DNA of 63,430 nt from Litorimonas sp964352855 (GTDB lineage: Bacteria; Pseudomonadota; Alphaproteobacteria; Caulobacterales; Maricaulaceae), in assembly GCA_964352855.1 (NCBI GenBank), contig CAYGTR010000018.1:1-63430 (forward strand). Reading direction: 5' to 3'. Below are positions 18,561 to 27,300 of this stretch, piece after piece. Position numbers and translations under genes: made by a program. Below the pieces are notes generated by a model, which searched no databases, was not told the DNA's origin, and saw only the letters and a program-made list of their open reading frames with translations. Each line of letters starts with the position of its first letter. Position 1 is the stretch's first letter.

Positions 18561-19639
18561 ATGAGAGCCTCCGGCATATTAGCGATGAACCAATCGCGTA
18601 TAGGCGCAACAGCCGGATGCGCTAAATCTTCGTTTAAATGCCGCTTTACGCGCGGCAGCAAAGCCCGATATTGCGGCTTACCAAATTTCAAATCTGCCCG
18701 TACGGGAAAGCCTAAAAGCTTCGTGCCGCGTTGCACACTCATGACCGCATAGGCCGCCCGAAAATTCGCGTCATCTTTGAGGCCCGCTTTGTCACAAAAA
18801 CGACTGATTAACTTGTCTTTTAAACTGGGCGCAACATCACGTCGAATATCTGTAATTAAGGACATTAGATCATAAGACGGATGTACAAATAAACTATCCT
18901 GAAAATCAATTAATCCAACATTGGCAACACCCTTGCGCTCAGACAGCCAAAACAAGTTTTCTGCATGAAAGTCTCTTAACCCTAAGCCCGCGGCATGGGC
19001 GGAAAGATATTTAAAACTGTCCGCATAAAGACCGTAAAATTCTTCGCGCGCATCCGCGCCAAACTCTCGTCCAAAATCTTTGGCATACCAGTCCAGAAAC
19101 AAATCGGTCTCAGCCAAAAGTGCCGCCTCATCATAATCCCTCACCCGCCACGTTACATTTTCATGAGAGAAAACTCGCGGGAACGAGCTGCGATAGATGG
19201 CAGCGAGTGTATCAACGGCGGCTTCATAGAGCGGCGCCTCTTGGCTCGCATCTGCAGCAATCACTTTCGCATAGACAGGATCGCCGAAATCTTCGAGTAG
19301 AAGCAAACCCGCCTCCAAATCCGCAGCCAATATTTGCGGAGCTGAGAAACCGCGCCTAGAGAGCTCTGACGCTATCGTCGCAAAACTTTCCATGTTCGGC
19401 CCTGCCAAGCGGGCGAGCGCATTATAACCTAGCGCCTTACGTTGCTGGACACTGGCACCTTCGGGCTCACTCGGGAGTTCAGCCCCCTTTGGCGCGTTCA
19501 TCAGAACCGCTTTCTGCGCCCCTAATCGCAAGCGCTCATAACTGCGGGTCGAGGCGTCACCTTGAATGGCACTGCGATTTGCGCCGCCCCACCCATTACT
19601 CTCTAAAAAATCAGAAATTTGGGTAAGGCGATCAGTCAA
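18557..19639 (-). CDS. amgK: AmgK-like aminosugar kinase (APH fold)
   Basis: Starting at TTG 19639, which lies inside the tsaE stop region, the protein is 360 residues. It has the aminoglycoside-phosphotransferase fold: GDASTRSYERLRL in the N-lobe, LLLLEDFGD at the hinge, LRDFHAENLFWL as the catalytic loop and GLIDFQDSLFVHPSYDL as the metal-binding loop. AmgK phosphorylates MurNAc/GlcNAc at the anomeric carbon for peptidoglycan recycling. A longer frame reaches 19705 but would overlap tsaE by 74 bases. The murU neighbour supports the role. Confidence 0.8.
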   Translation of the reverse strand: MTDRLTQISDFLESNGWGGANRSAIQGDASTRSYERLRLGAQKAVLMNAPKGAELPSEPEGASVQQRKALGYNALARLAGPNMESFATIASELSRRGFSAPQILAADLEAGLLLLEDFGDPVYAKVIAADASQEAPLYEAAVDTLAAIYRSSFPRVFSHENVTWRVRDYDEAALLAETDLFLDWYAKDFGREFGADAREEFYGLYADSFKYLSAHAAGLGLRDFHAENLFWLSERKGVANVGLIDFQDSLFVHPSYDLMSLITDIRRDVAPSLKDKLISRFCDKAGLKDDANFRAAYAVMSVQRGTKLLGFPVRADLKFGKPQYRALLPRVKRHLNEDLAHPAVAPIRDWFIANMPEALI

Positions 19640-20093
19640 AACGACTATCCCATTCAGGACCAAATGTGACCTCACGACCGTCACCGGCAAAAGCAATATG
19701 CACATTGAGAGCCGTATCGGGTAAGTGCTGACCTATTTTATCCGGCCACTCCAGAACGCAGACAGCCTCTTCAAAGGCGTCGATTAAGCCTAGCTCAAAG
19801 GCTTCGTCGGGATGCTTTAACCGGTAAAGATCACAATGCCACAGCTCATAATGCGGTAGGTCGTAAGTTTGCACCAGCGTATAAGTCGGGGATGGCACCT
19901 CTTCATTCGGCATTTGCGCTTGTATCAAACCCCGCACGAGTGTTGTCTTTCCTGCACCCAAATCGCCCGTCATAGCAACTATATCTCTTGAATTTAGCCA
20001 CGCCCCCATGCGGCCCCCCAAGACCAACATCTCTGCTTCATTTTTACACGTAAACTTTGTCACGAGGACAGTGATAGCGCCTTGTAAATTCAT
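19632..20093 (-). CDS. tsaE: tRNA t6A37 biosynthesis ATPase TsaE
   Basis: The 153-residue protein has the P-loop MTGDLGAGKTTLVRG, the PSPTYTLVQTYD segment and HCDLYRL, all typical of TsaE (YjeE). It helps TsaB/TsaD form threonylcarbamoyladenosine at position 37 of ANN-decoding tRNAs. In many alphaproteobacteria it stands between divL and the amgK-like gene. Here a ferredoxin gene and a pseudogene now separate it from divL. It begins the operon that runs to trxA. Confidence 0.93.
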   Translation of the reverse strand: MNLQGAITVLVTKFTCKNEAEMLVLGGRMGAWLNSRDIVAMTGDLGAGKTTLVRGLIQAQMPNEEVPSPTYTLVQTYDLPHYELWHCDLYRLKHPDEAFELGLIDAFEEAVCVLEWPDKIGQHLPDTALNVHIAFAGDGREVTFGPEWDSRFD

Positions 20094-20142
20094 ATCAAGC
20101 CCTTAGATAGGGTGAGAATAGACAGACTAAAGGGCTCATTTC

Positions 20143-20460
20143 ATGGCAATAATTATTTACACGGACAGCGAAGGCACATCTCGCGAAGTCGAGGCCAAAT
20201 CCGGAACATCTATCATGGAAGCCGCCGTGCAAAACATGATCCCCGGCATTGATGCGGATTGCGGCGGCGCCTGTGCCTGTGCCACATGTCACGTCTATGT
20301 TGATGAGGCTTGGCTGGGTAAATTAAAAGACAAAGACGATATGGAAGAGAGCATGCTCGACTTCGCAGAAAACGTCCAAGATAATTCCCGCCTCTCCTGC
20401 CAAATCCTCATCAGTGATGAGCTTGACGGTATTAAAGTCACAACACCAGAGAGCCAGTAA
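20143..20460 (+). CDS. 2Fe-2S ferredoxin (adrenodoxin type)
   Basis: The 105-residue protein has the [2Fe-2S] ligands in DADCGGACACATCHVYV and a later LSCQILISDELDG, i.e. C-x5-C-x2-C and a distant fourth Cys. This is the adrenodoxin/FdxB class that feeds electrons to P450s, hydroxylases or Fe-S assembly. It is divergent from tsaE (49 bases apart) and lies upstream of a pseudogene. No partner reductase or P450 is seen nearby, so its client is unknown. Confidence 0.93.
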   Translation: MAIIIYTDSEGTSREVEAKSGTSIMEAAVQNMIPGIDADCGGACACATCHVYVDEAWLGKLKDKDDMEESMLDFAENVQDNSRLSCQILISDELDGIKVTTPESQ

Positions 20461-20532
20461 TGCCAAAAAAAGGCGGTTGAGACGCCGTAATATATTTGCA
20501 CACTATCCAGAATACAGACGTCAACCCTCAAG

Positions 20533-21032
20533 CCCATTGGGTGCATTCGACAATGAAAACGCGTACGGGGCATCTGGACACTGTCCATTCAGGATTGCTT
20601 TAATGACGATACAGGCTACTTCTCGGACGTGGATTTAGAGTTTACCAACACAGCGGGCGCTGACCCTCTTGTGATAACCAGCACAGCAGACACAAATATA
20701 ATCGGTACACTCCGCTATGCGGCCAACCATGAGAATGCAAACATGTCGAATGATGTAATTACTTTAGAAATTTCGTGAACTGATGGGGGTATGACTCCGA
20801 AAGAGGTGTCTGGGTTCTCACACTCGCAAGCAGCCTTCCGGCCGTTACAAGCGTAGATGCACTGTTCTCGAACGCGACGACGAAACCTGCCAAGCTATCG
20901 GAGTGCAATTATGCGCCGGCTGCGGGCTATGATCCTAATGTCGAATATATGTGCTTTAACCCGAAAGGGTAGATGCTCGACAGCGATCCCAATCCGAGTT
21001 TCAATATTCGGTTTCGCGCCCGTATTCAGTAA
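20533..21032 (+). pseudogene. decayed P-domain/CSLREA-type surface protein
   Basis: Three frames in succession give coherent protein remnants. First, FDNENAYG, which after one missing base continues GIWTLSIQDCFNDDTGYF, the core of a proprotein-convertase P-domain. Next, in the same frame, VITSTADTNIIGTLRYAAN resembles a CSLREA domain up to a TGA at about 20776. Then, in another frame, a strand-rich part runs through WVLTLASSLPAVTSVDALF and ends SFNIRFRARIQ before TAA at 21030, with one more internal stop. It is the wreck of a large exported adhesin-like protein and fills the stretch 20461-21047. Confidence 0.7.
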
Positions 21033-21047
21033 GCGCGGCCACGATAA

Positions 21048-23495
21048 TTATACATCGTCAAATAATTCCGGATGGGCATTCTCAGCCGGGGCTTCTTTGG
21101 GCAGATAGCAGGTCACATGGGTGCCTTCATCTTCCGCAGACTCCAGCTCAACCCAACCGCCGTGACGCGCTACAAAACGTTGCACGAGGGCGAGACCCAA
21201 CCCTGCCCCGCCGCGTGAGCTCTCAAAACTTTGAAAGACTTGTGGTTGGCGTTCCGTCGGAATGCCGACGCCGTTATCTTTCACCCAAATCATGACGCCG
21301 CCACCTACCGCTTTTTTACCGCCAAGCTCGATAAGGCCGCCCGGTTTGGTAAAGCGCAGCGCATTACCCAAAAGATTATGCACAACCTGTTTCAGACGCG
21401 TTTCATCGGCACGAATGATACCAATATCATCATCACATTTCAGCTCTAGCGAAATTTTGGTGTCGTCGGCTTTGACCGCCACATAATCGAGCGCGTTATC
21501 GAGCAAGTCAAAGACGTTCACATCGCCGAGATCCAAATCGAGCACATTGGCTTCAATCGCGGCAATATCTAAAATATCATCAATGATTTTCGCAAGATCT
21601 TCGGACGCGCTCTGGATCGCAAAGACATATTCGCTTTGCTTATCTGTCATTTCACCCGCCCCGCCATTTTGGAGGAAGTCGGCATAGCCGGAAATTGTCG
21701 TGAGGGGCGTGCGGAGTTGATAGCTGACATGCCCGACAAATTCAGATTTCATCCGGTCAGCTTCTTCCAACGCTTGCGCGCGCTCGATCAGCGCGGCTTC
21801 GGCAGCGCGGGCACTCGTTACGTCATCCCATGCCAAAAGCGTGGCCCCGTCGGGCAAAGGCTTAGACAACCACGTCATCATCTTATCGTCAGAGCGTTTA
21901 ACCTCGCCCTCTACATGTTTGCGAATTTCAGGATTAGGGTCGGTAATCCGCCCGAGCATTTCTGACCAAAAAGCTTTCTGGTGGAAGAGCGGTAAACACA
22001 GATTAATGATGTCACCAAATCGCGGATTGTCCTTTAACTCATCCTCATTAAGGCTCCACATTTTTGCAAAAGCCGAATTGTGTATTTTGAGGCGTCCATC
22101 CGTGCCAAAAACCGCAATCCCTTCCGACAATTTATCAAGCGTTGCGCGTTGGACATTTATTAGCGTGCCGAGTTGTCCTTTCAAGGTCATGGCGTCGGTC
22201 ATATCGGAAAAGAGCAGCGAGATACCCCCCTGCGGATCACGCATCCTGACAAGGCGTAATGTGCGCCCATCCGGCAAAGCCCATAATTCTTCTGGCATTT
22301 CATCGGGCCATTCCGTGTAAAGCGAAAGCTCAGACTCTCGCCATGTTTTGTAATCAGGATGGATAGGCACAACATTTTTTTCACGCAAATGATCTAGCCA
22401 TTCGCTATGAGACGGTTGACCTTTAAACCAAGCCGCTTCGATGCCGAACAGGGAATCCAATGCATTGTTATGGAACCGAACGGACTTGTCAGAGCCAAAA
22501 ATAATAATCGCCTCATCCATTGAATTAAGCAATTCATCATGTGCCCGCACATGGAGCTTTAGTGCCTCACCTAACTGATCCGCTTTGGTCGCATCAACGG
22601 CCATGCCGGCAATACCCCCGGACACAGGGAATAAACTCACTGTCGTTGCCCGCCTTTCGCCACTCAAAATAATATGACGCGTTTCCTCCAACCGATGATT
22701 GGTCTGTAAGACCGCCTGCATTTGTTTCAGGGAAGCCTCATCCAGATGGGTTTGGTTTTTGGTCACGTCACGCAGATCACTAGCGCCGACGGCCTCGACA
22801 TAAGCCGGGTTTGCCCACACAATCTGCCCCCCGCTGGAATAGCGCCAAATCGGAAAAGGGGCGCGTCCCATCATATCGATAAAGGCCCCCGGGTCATCTT
22901 CGCCTGTGAGACGTGAGGTCTCAAACCGTGAAATCGCCGTCTTTTCGTCTTCGCCCCGGATGGAAGAATCTTCTAGCCAAAGCACAACTTGTCGTCCCGC
23001 GACGCGGCCATCGGCTTCGATGATATTGCCTTCGGGCAAAACAATAGAGATTGAAAAGGGTTCGCCCCGCGTCCGCAAACCCAAAAGATAGCTACGCAGC
23101 GTCAGCGGCTCTTCTGTGGCAGCAATCGTTTTGTGGTCAGCCAAGCTATTTAAAACACGTTGCGGTAGATCTTTTGGCTTACCCGCATCGGCAAACCTTA
23201 AGATTGACGCCAGAGCCGCAGGTGACCCATAAACCTTAGGGTTACCCCATTGGCTCTGCATTGTATCCGCACCCGTTGGCACAGCCTCTTCCCAAACCAA
23301 AATAAGGCCGGGGTAAGCCCCGAAAATGGAATCATATTCACCGATCTGGCGATCCAATTCAGACGCTTTGTTTTTCCAGCGACGACCTGCTTCTCCGCTT
23401 TGGCTGATCGCGCGTAAAGCAAAAAGAGAGGCTAAGACTGCAAGAACAACAGCGCCTAACGTGACTATCAAAAATGGATTTATTATTTGGTCCAT
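21048..23495 (-). CDS. divL: DivL-type PAS kinase with Tyr at the phosphoacceptor site
   Basis: The 815-residue protein has one N-terminal membrane helix (about 8-29), three or more PAS-like regions (about 205-310, 320-435 and 450-565), a dimerisation helix and a C-terminal ATPase domain with VHNLLGNALRFTKPGG and VKDNGVGIP. At the phosphoacceptor site it reads VSYQLRTPL where ordinary kinases have SHELRTPL, so Tyr592 replaces His. That is the hallmark of Caulobacter DivL, which controls CckA and thus CtrA. Size, topology and the tsaE neighbourhood agree. A nearby His589 is out of register. Confidence 0.85.
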   Translation of the reverse strand: MDQIINPFLIVTLGAVVLAVLASLFALRAISQSGEAGRRWKNKASELDRQIGEYDSIFGAYPGLILVWEEAVPTGADTMQSQWGNPKVYGSPAALASILRFADAGKPKDLPQRVLNSLADHKTIAATEEPLTLRSYLLGLRTRGEPFSISIVLPEGNIIEADGRVAGRQVVLWLEDSSIRGEDEKTAISRFETSRLTGEDDPGAFIDMMGRAPFPIWRYSSGGQIVWANPAYVEAVGASDLRDVTKNQTHLDEASLKQMQAVLQTNHRLEETRHIILSGERRATTVSLFPVSGGIAGMAVDATKADQLGEALKLHVRAHDELLNSMDEAIIIFGSDKSVRFHNNALDSLFGIEAAWFKGQPSHSEWLDHLREKNVVPIHPDYKTWRESELSLYTEWPDEMPEELWALPDGRTLRLVRMRDPQGGISLLFSDMTDAMTLKGQLGTLINVQRATLDKLSEGIAVFGTDGRLKIHNSAFAKMWSLNEDELKDNPRFGDIINLCLPLFHQKAFWSEMLGRITDPNPEIRKHVEGEVKRSDDKMMTWLSKPLPDGATLLAWDDVTSARAAEAALIERAQALEEADRMKSEFVGHVSYQLRTPLTTISGYADFLQNGGAGEMTDKQSEYVFAIQSASEDLAKIIDDILDIAAIEANVLDLDLGDVNVFDLLDNALDYVAVKADDTKISLELKCDDDIGIIRADETRLKQVVHNLLGNALRFTKPGGLIELGGKKAVGGGVMIWVKDNGVGIPTERQPQVFQSFESSRGGAGLGLALVQRFVARHGGWVELESAEDEGTHVTCYLPKEAPAENAHPELFDDV

Positions 23496-23611
23496 GCGTC
23501 GCTGTGGTCTTCCCTACTCCCGCCGTATATCCCCCTATACGAATAAGTCAGGCATAGGAGATAAGCAGAATCATGAAAAGCCCTAATACAAGCGCATGGC
23601 AGCGAAAAGGC

Positions 23612-24994
23612 TTAAGCCGCGAATTTATTTATGACGGCAACGAGGTCATCTGTGATGCGGTCGACCTTTGCTGCGTCATCACCCTCTGCCATGACCCGAA
23701 TAAGGGGTTCCGTACCTGATGCTCGCACAAGCACACGACCGGAATTACCAAAGCTGTCTTGAGCGTCTCTAATGGCATCTTGAACATGTTTTTGATCCAA
23801 AGGCGATGCTCCCGCATAGCTGACATTTTTCAACATTTGCGGCACAGGATCAAAAACATTTAAGACCTCACTGGCAGGCTTATCTTTGCGAATAATTTCT
23901 GCCAAGACTTGAAGCGCCGCAATCGTTCCGTCACCCGTTGGCGTAAAATCTGTCATTAGAATATGGCCGGATTGTTCCCCGCCGAGATTATATCCATCTT
24001 TACGCATACGGGCGGCAACATGACGGTCGCCGACATCCGTGCGAATAAAATCTAGCTTTCGATCTTCTATATATCGCTCAAGACCCAGATTACTCATGAC
24101 GGTCGCAACAATACCCGGTTTGGAAAGCTGGCCTTTTCTGTGCCAGCCACTAGCGATGAGACCCAGTAATTGGTCGCCGTCAATAATACGCCCTTTTTCA
24201 TCACACATGATCAGGCGATCCGCATCACCGTCCAAAGCAATACCGATGTCAGCGCCTTCTTTTATGACGGTTTGAGACAATAAATCTGTATGTGTCGACC
24301 CGCAATCCATATTGATATTTTTACCATTGGGCGACACGCCGATGGAAATAACAGCATCTGCACCTAATTCCCAAAGCGTGTCAGGCGCTGTGCGGTAAGC
24401 GGCGCCATTGGCGCAATCCAAGACAATCTTTAATCCTGTCAGGCGCATTCGTCTCGGAAACGTGGCCTTAGCAATTTCAATGTAGCGCGCTTGCATATCT
24501 TCATAACGTTTCGCACGGCCCAAATTTTCAGGCTTCGTCAGACGAATTTGTTTTTCATCGAGCAAAGCCTCTATGGCCTGTTCGGCTTTGTCGGATAGCT
24601 TTCGCCCGTCCGGGCCAAAAAACTTAATCCCATTATCGTGATATTTATTATGTGACGCTGTAATCATGACGCCCATATCGGCTCGCAGCGTTCGCGTCAG
24701 AATAGATACGGCAGGGGTTGGGATGGGACCACATAGCGTCACATCCATACCCACAGATGTAAAGCCTGCCACTAAAGCCGGCTCAATCATATAACCTGAG
24801 AGCCTAGTATCTTTACCGATAAACACAGCTGGACGATGACCGGCTTCGGCATCTACGTTACAGAAATAACGGCCTGCCGCTTGCCCCAAACGCATGACAC
24901 TTTCCGGGGTCATCTTACCAACATTGGCAAGGCCGCGCACACCATCCGTGCCAAAAAACTTACGTGTATTTTCTGACGTTGTCTTTGCACTCAT
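23612..24994 (-). CDS. glmM: phosphoglucosamine mutase
   Basis: Starting at the ATG at 24994 the protein is 460 residues. FFGTDGVRG at the N-terminus, the active serine (about S114) in MITASHNKYHDNG, the metal loop DGDADRLIM and the late VRASGTEPLIRVMAEG all identify GlmM. It converts glucosamine-6-phosphate to glucosamine-1-phosphate for UDP-GlcNAc, peptidoglycan and LPS. A five-residue longer start is possible. It lies 116 bases downstream of divL's start on the same strand, with no conspicuous terminator between. Confidence 0.96.
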   Translation of the reverse strand: MSAKTTSENTRKFFGTDGVRGLANVGKMTPESVMRLGQAAGRYFCNVDAEAGHRPAVFIGKDTRLSGYMIEPALVAGFTSVGMDVTLCGPIPTPAVSILTRTLRADMGVMITASHNKYHDNGIKFFGPDGRKLSDKAEQAIEALLDEKQIRLTKPENLGRAKRYEDMQARYIEIAKATFPRRMRLTGLKIVLDCANGAAYRTAPDTLWELGADAVISIGVSPNGKNINMDCGSTHTDLLSQTVIKEGADIGIALDGDADRLIMCDEKGRIIDGDQLLGLIASGWHRKGQLSKPGIVATVMSNLGLERYIEDRKLDFIRTDVGDRHVAARMRKDGYNLGGEQSGHILMTDFTPTGDGTIAALQVLAEIIRKDKPASEVLNVFDPVPQMLKNVSYAGASPLDQKHVQDAIRDAQDSFGNSGRVLVRASGTEPLIRVMAEGDDAAKVDRITDDLVAVINKFAA

Positions 24995-25121
24995 AACCTT
25001 ATCCTTCACATCCTACGCCCGCGTGAGGACCCGTACATAATTTGTGATATGTCTCTAAAAGCATAGAAAGAGTAAAAACAGCGCTAATATGGCATAAATT
25101 GGTTTTAATATGATGAAACAG

Positions 25122-25982
25122 CTATGACGCGATGGCTTGTACCGGCGAGACTTGATGATGATGTGACCACCCCATGGGCGCAACAATCAATGCCGCCGAG
25201 TCCGTCAGCGCCAAAACGCCTTTATCAAAAGCCAAATCCGGACAATTCAAATAATATTCAGTTGGCAGAGAGATGACGTCATTGCAGTGTGCTGCATTTT
25301 CAAAGGCCAATTGACCATATTGCGACACGTCAGGCTGAAACTTTTGAATTTCGGGCAGTAATGTCTCAGGCGCGAATAAAACAGTTCCAGAATTCCAAAA
25401 ATACTGGCCTGTACGAAGAAATTCTGTGGCCTGATCTCGGCTAGGCCTATAAACAAAATGATCGACAAGATAGGTTCCCGGTTTGAGGAGTTCCCCCTTA
25501 CGAATATAACCATGATGGGTCTCGGCGCACGTGGCGTTCATTCCGAATGTCAAAATATAACTATCCCGGACAACAGGCATTGCCGCCGCGATACAGCGTT
25601 TGAAAGCTTGTGGTTTTTCGATGTGATGGTCACAGGTAGTTAGTAATACCAGAGCCTCCGGGTCATAAAGACGTGCATAATGGGCCGCCACCACCGCACA
25701 AATCGCTGTTCCTCGCATCACAGGTTCAACAATGATCGGCCCGATCTCACGATTAATTTCTAACATCTGTTCTTGAATGATTGAGACATGGTCTTCCGCA
25801 CATATGAAGACAGGGGGATGAAACATATCCGTATTGTATCTCTGCACCGTCTCTTGAATCAAAGAGAGCCCACAGGCCGATTTTTGAAACGGCTTTGGTA
25901 AAGTCACGGGCAAAACTGGATCATACCCATTTTCTGCATGACCCGACATAACAACCGGAATGATTTTCCCCACATCTCTCAT
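25122..25982 (-). CDS. ManC-like nucleotidyltransferase with degenerate nucleotide loop
   Basis: The 286-residue protein aligns with mannose-1-phosphate guanylyltransferase: IIPVVMSGH at the start, EPVMRGTAICAVVAAHYA, TFGMNATCAETHHGYI and YFWNSGTVLFAPETLLPEI. Where ManC has a GGSGTRLWPLSR loop this protein has GHAENGYDPVLP, with no GxGTR, and the usual PxDH becomes TTCDHHIEKPQAF. The later C-terminal cupin is absent. It is probably a non-catalytic or altered relative. It sits between a TonB-type lipoprotein and glmM. Confidence 0.72.
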   Translation of the reverse strand: MRDVGKIIPVVMSGHAENGYDPVLPVTLPKPFQKSACGLSLIQETVQRYNTDMFHPPVFICAEDHVSIIQEQMLEINREIGPIIVEPVMRGTAICAVVAAHYARLYDPEALVLLTTCDHHIEKPQAFKRCIAAAMPVVRDSYILTFGMNATCAETHHGYIRKGELLKPGTYLVDHFVYRPSRDQATEFLRTGQYFWNSGTVLFAPETLLPEIQKFQPDVSQYGQLAFENAAHCNDVISLPTEYYLNCPDLAFDKGVLALTDSAALIVAPMGWSHHHQVSPVQAIAS

Positions 25983-26070
25983 GGGAAATTATGTAGCATA
26001 GAATTCGTTTAAATCGCCTTAAAGATGTAATGAAAACAAAAGCAGCCTTAATATTTTGAAAACGGCAAAA

Positions 26071-26481
26071 TCAGCCGCCCAGCGTGACGCTACCTGCACG
26101 AAACCGTAACAACACACGACAATTTTGCAAACCTCCGCCTTGTGGCGGCTCAAACGTCCAAGCCTGCACGGCTTTACGAGACACGCCTCCGAAGAGACCG
26201 TCAGGCACAGAGCGTTCGACCTCGACATTTTGCGTACGCCCCTCAGCATCGACATCAAGGCTCATGATCACCCAACCTTGCCGACCCGAACGGTAGGCAC
26301 GCGATGGATAGTCCGGTAAAGCAAAGGCACGCGCGGCAAGTCTCTCTCCTCCGAGGCAATCATCAGGATTAGAATAACCTTTCACCCACGGATCCGGCGG
26401 ATAGGCACTTGCCGGCATAAAGGCCTTACCTGTCGAACAGGCACTTAATAACAAAACAGAAATGAGGACAACCCAGCGCAT
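26071..26481 (-). CDS. TonB C-terminal domain lipoprotein
   Basis: The 136-residue protein begins with a signal peptide and lipobox LLLSACSTG, so it should be anchored by a lipid. Residues 55-120 form a TonB C-terminal domain: LPDYPSRAYRSGRQGWVIMS, then a VDAEGRTQNVEVERS strand and AVQAWTFEPP. It lacks the Pro-rich spacer and long N-terminal helix of a full TonB, so it cannot span the periplasm as classical TonB does. The ATG abuts the ptsH stop (TAAATG) and its ribosome site lies inside ptsH. Confidence 0.82.
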   Translation of the reverse strand: MRWVVLISVLLLSACSTGKAFMPASAYPPDPWVKGYSNPDDCLGGERLAARAFALPDYPSRAYRSGRQGWVIMSLDVDAEGRTQNVEVERSVPDGLFGGVSRKAVQAWTFEPPQGGGLQNCRVLLRFRAGSVTLGG

Positions 26482-26772
26482 TTAGTTCTCCTCTCCAAAA
26501 CGATTTTTTACGAGCTCGGCTAAAGCGTCGACGGCTTCCGTCGCGTCAGGGCCTTGCGCCGTTACAGTAATGTCTTCACTGCAGGCAGCGCCCAAAAGTA
26601 ACAGTTCCATCACAGAATCAGCTTCAACGCGGTCAGCGCAGACGTCATTGTGGCTACGCACCCAGACTTGAGATTTGAACTGTGCGACCGTTTCCATAAA
26701 TTTGTTCGACGCGCGCGCATGGAGACCTTTTTTATTCGTCAGTCTCACCGTAATTTGGGCCAGTTGGCTCAT
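26482..26772 (-). CDS. ptsH: HPr phosphocarrier protein
   Basis: The 96-residue protein starts at ATG 26772. GLHARASNKF carries the PEP-dependent phosphorylation His, and ADSVMELLLLGA carries the serine equivalent to Ser46, the target of HPr kinase. In alphaproteobacteria HPr works in a regulatory phosphotransfer chain with EI-Ntr and EIIA proteins, not in sugar uptake. It follows the EIIA gene by seven bases. No hprK is present in the neighbourhood although the serine is kept. Confidence 0.93.
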   Translation of the reverse strand: MSQLAQITVRLTNKKGLHARASNKFMETVAQFKSQVWVRSHNDVCADRVEADSVMELLLLGAACSEDITVTAQGPDATEAVDALAELVKNRFGEEN

Positions 26773-26779
26773 AATAAAT

Positions 26780-27184
26780 CTAAGTTTCACCCGCCAGTAT
26801 TTTTGACGCAATAGCGATATAACGCTGTCCGGCATCTTTAGCTTTAATTGAGGCTTCTTCTAATGTTGACGTGCTTCGGGCTTCGGCCAATTTTATCAAC
26901 ATAGGGAGGTTTACCCCCGCCAAAACTTCGACCTCACCATCGCGCATCATCGAAATAGCAAGATTAGAGGGCGTGCCGCCAAACATGTCTGTCAGAATAA
27001 TGACGCCTTTACCTTGGCTGACCTTTTTAATGGCCGCACCAATGTCATCACGGCGGCGTTCCATATCATCATCAGGGCCAATACACACGGTTTCAACAGC
27101 CTTTTGCGGCCCAACAACATGCTCAGTCGCACGTCGCAGCTCTACGGCGAGTTGTCCATGTGTGACAATAACGAAACCAATCAA
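26780..27184 (-). CDS. PTS EIIA component, mannose family
   Basis: Starting at TTG 27184, which has a GGAG seven bases upstream, the protein is 134 residues and begins LIGFVIVTHGQLA. The His in THG is the phosphorylation site. ILTDMFGGTPSNLA is typical of the family, called ManX or EIIA-Man in rhizobia. A longer frame from 27205 has no better start. It takes phosphate from HPr and regulates carbon metabolism and signalling in alphaproteobacteria. It lies between chvG and ptsH on the same strand, where hprK usually comes first. Confidence 0.88.
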   Translation of the reverse strand: MIGFVIVTHGQLAVELRRATEHVVGPQKAVETVCIGPDDDMERRRDDIGAAIKKVSQGKGVIILTDMFGGTPSNLAISMMRDGEVEVLAGVNLPMLIKLAEARSTSTLEEASIKAKDAGQRYIAIASKILAGET

Positions 27185-27300
27185 GGTGAACGCTCCAAAA
27201 CCCAAAAATTTACCTAATCAAATTAAGTGAACTCTGTGAAGCCACAAAATGCGAGAATGACCCAACAAACGCATATTCTATGGTTTTTTACACAGCTGCC

